Assembly: GCF_002150785.1 (NCBI RefSeq)
Contig: NZ_MTAZ01000049.1
Span: 21,888 to 85,887, forward strand
Direction: 5' to 3'
DNA from: Arenibacter amylolyticus
GTDB lineage: Bacteria > Bacteroidota > Bacteroidia > Flavobacteriales > Flavobacteriaceae
Length of the DNA: 64,000 nucleotides
Under the pieces are notes generated by a model, which had not been told where the DNA came from, made no database searches, and saw only the letters and a program-made list of their open reading frames with translations. A program made the position numbers and the translations under genes. Each line of letters starts with the position of its first letter. Position 1 is the stretch's first letter. Of this stretch, positions 62,770 through 64,000 are shown in pieces.

Positions 62770-63844
62770 TATTCACCCTAAGTTTAAACTCAACGGGAAG
62801 CATTATGGTCACCGGGATCTTTTGGAGCAGGCCTATTGCCTGGTGAAGGAAGGGGAGGATTATGAAATTGCAATAGGTGATTTTTTGCTGGATTGGTTGG
62901 ATGCCTCCAATGTTGTGCAAGTGAATACCTCTGGATCTACAGGAATTCCTAAAAAAATAAATCTAGAAAAAAAACACATGGTCAATTCTGCATTGGCCAC
63001 CGGTGCTTTCTTTAATCTTGAAGAAGGAACCAAGGCATTACATTGCTTGCCCACAGGATTTATTGCAGGTAAAATGATGCTGGTCCGAGCCATGGTCTTG
63101 GGGTGGGAGATACAGTTGGTAGCACCCAATGCCCAACCCATGCAATCCGTTAAGGGAGCATACGATTTTGGGGCCATGGTACCGCTACAGGTAGAAAACT
63201 CTTTGGTCAGCTTAGATAGAATAGGCACTTTAATTGTGGGAGGAGCTCCCATGTCTGGGGAACTTAAATCCAAGTTGACCGGAATTCCTACACATGTCTA
63301 TGAAACCTATGGGATGACGGAGACCATTACCCATATTGCCGCAAAGCGAGTAACTACGAAGAAAGTCAATGAGGGTGAATCTAATCTAACCAATAATTTT
63401 AAAGCCCTTCCCAAAGTTTCCTTTTCTGTAGATCAACGCGGGTGTTTGGTGATAAAAGCACCCCATGTTTCGGAGCAGGAGGTTGTTACCAATGATATAG
63501 TTAGACTTTTTTCTAAATCCGAATTTGAATGGTTGGGCCGCTTTGATAATGTGGTGAATTCTGGTGGGATTAAATTGATGCCGGAACAAATTGAATTCAA
63601 GTTATCCACTCTATTGACGAAGCGATTCTTTGTAACCGGAATCCCAGATGCCACTTTGGGACAAAAATTGGTTTTGGTGGTAGAAGGTGAGGAGGATATT
63701 TCCATATTACAAGAGAAAATAAAAAAGATTCCTTCCCTCGATAAATATGAAATGCCTAAGCAAATCTACACCCTTCCCAATTTTGTTGAAACAGGCAGCG
63801 GTAAAGTAAATAGGGGAGAAACATTACGGGCTTTGGAGTTATAG
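62750..63844 (+). CDS. menE: AMP-binding enzyme, o-succinylbenzoate-CoA ligase-like
   Basis: A 364-residue acyl-CoA synthetase, shorter than usual in its N-terminal lobe. The phosphate-binding loop is NTSGSTGIPKK, with the adenylation motif YETYGMTETITH, the hinge region WLGRFDNVVNSGGIKL and C-terminal VNRGETLRAL carrying the late Lys motif (SGKVNR). Its position next to menC in one operon supports the MenE role in converting o-succinylbenzoate to its CoA ester. Short MenE enzymes of this kind occur in Bacteroidota. Confidence 0.88.
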   Translation: MNPSYYNIHPKFKLNGKHYGHRDLLEQAYCLVKEGEDYEIAIGDFLLDWLDASNVVQVNTSGSTGIPKKINLEKKHMVNSALATGAFFNLEEGTKALHCLPTGFIAGKMMLVRAMVLGWEIQLVAPNAQPMQSVKGAYDFGAMVPLQVENSLVSLDRIGTLIVGGAPMSGELKSKLTGIPTHVYETYGMTETITHIAAKRVTTKKVNEGESNLTNNFKALPKVSFSVDQRGCLVIKAPHVSEQEVVTNDIVRLFSKSEFEWLGRFDNVVNSGGIKLMPEQIEFKLSTLLTKRFFVTGIPDATLGQKLVLVVEGEEDISILQEKIKKIPSLDKYEMPKQIYTLPNFVETGSGKVNRGETLRALEL

Positions 63845-64000
63845 TATTCAGTAATCAGTTGTCAGTGGGCAGTTTTTTTCAGTGATCAATTAACATTTAA
63901 CAATTATCAATGGTTTAGTATTTAGTAGTGAGATTTGTTCGGTATAAGCCTGCTAACTCTTGAACCTGGAACTGAATACTTGGCAATTGTGAATTATTAT
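63845..64000. repeat. Intergenic AT-rich tail with CAGT heptad repeat
   Basis: After the menE stop, CAGT recurs with an exact 7-nt period (63849, 63856, 63863, 63870) and again at 63880, then AT-rich sequence with further degenerate copies runs to the window edge. It resembles the short interspersed repeats seen in intergenic regions of some Bacteroidota and cyanobacteria. No gene is seen. Confidence 0.5.

Overview
The window is a piece of a Bacteroidota chromosome, most likely from a marine-type member of the Flavobacteriaceae. Supporting signs are the AT-rich, densely packed housekeeping genes, the near absence of Shine-Dalgarno sequences, candidate -7 promoter boxes of the Bacteroidota form TAnnTTTG, a fused ResB-CcsA cytochrome c maturation protein, a fused alpha/beta 2-oxoacid dehydrogenase E1, bacillithiol deacetylase BshB1, DUF2911 and DUF3124 proteins, and menaquinone genes. 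I cannot name the genus. I see no insertion sequence, prophage, CRISPR array or rRNA gene. The only RNA gene is a tRNA-His.

Region by region. 1-4.8 kb is the downstream end of a nonribosomal peptide synthetase (NRPS) locus: the end of an adenylation (A) domain, a methyltransferase, a protein carrying the rest of an A domain followed by carrier, thioesterase and epimerization domains, and an Sfp-type phosphopantetheinyl transferase that would activate the carrier. This is the clearest accessory system here. The methyltransferase sits exactly where such domains are normally embedded (between motifs A8 and A9), but as its own reading frame, so the A domain is split over two polypeptides. 4.9-8.2 kb holds small genes on the minus strand (GAF, GNAT, YhhN, SemiSWEET, DUF3124 lipoprotein, NATD1-like acetyltransferase). 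8.4-11 kb is a photolyase/SDR/SRPBCC cluster typical of light-damage responses. 11.2-20 kb contains a DUF2911 protein, then a minus-strand block with a PIG-L deacetylase, an overlooked 33-residue membrane peptide, a sodium:solute symporter, MscS, a lipoprotein, Maf, a KdsC-like phosphatase and a DUF2520 protein.

20-28 kb carries CcsBA, a trans-sulfuration-type PLP enzyme, BshB1 and a TPR histidine kinase. 28-37.6 kb has tRNA-His, RecG, an M1 aminopeptidase translationally coupled to two tandem patatins, an unknown membrane protein, a degenerate OmpA-like protein and an M20 amidohydrolase. 38-48 kb has a UvrD/PcrA helicase, TsaC, a canonical OmpA lipoprotein, a GT2 glycosyltransferase, an orphan HSDR_N nuclease-like protein, HolA, DoxX and the fused E1. 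48-57 kb has a catalytically degenerate M1-like protein with a beta-barrel tail, a LOG-family protein, UvrA, a small protein with a PcrA-like Tudor motif, a DUF4130 protein and a divergent XRE/S24 self-cleaving repressor with a cluster of operator-like inverted repeats between them. 57-64 kb has a second TPR histidine kinase, a UPF0173 hydrolase and a menC-CPBP-menE operon, ending in a heptad-repeat intergenic sequence.

Functionally, DNA repair and replication are well represented (photolyase, RecG, UvrD, UvrA, HolA, the DUF4130 protein and its probable S24 regulator), alongside cell-envelope and respiratory-cofactor functions (CcsBA, menaquinone, OmpA). Start codons were moved inward from the longest open frame for several genes where a signal peptide, lipobox or family N-terminus showed the true start.
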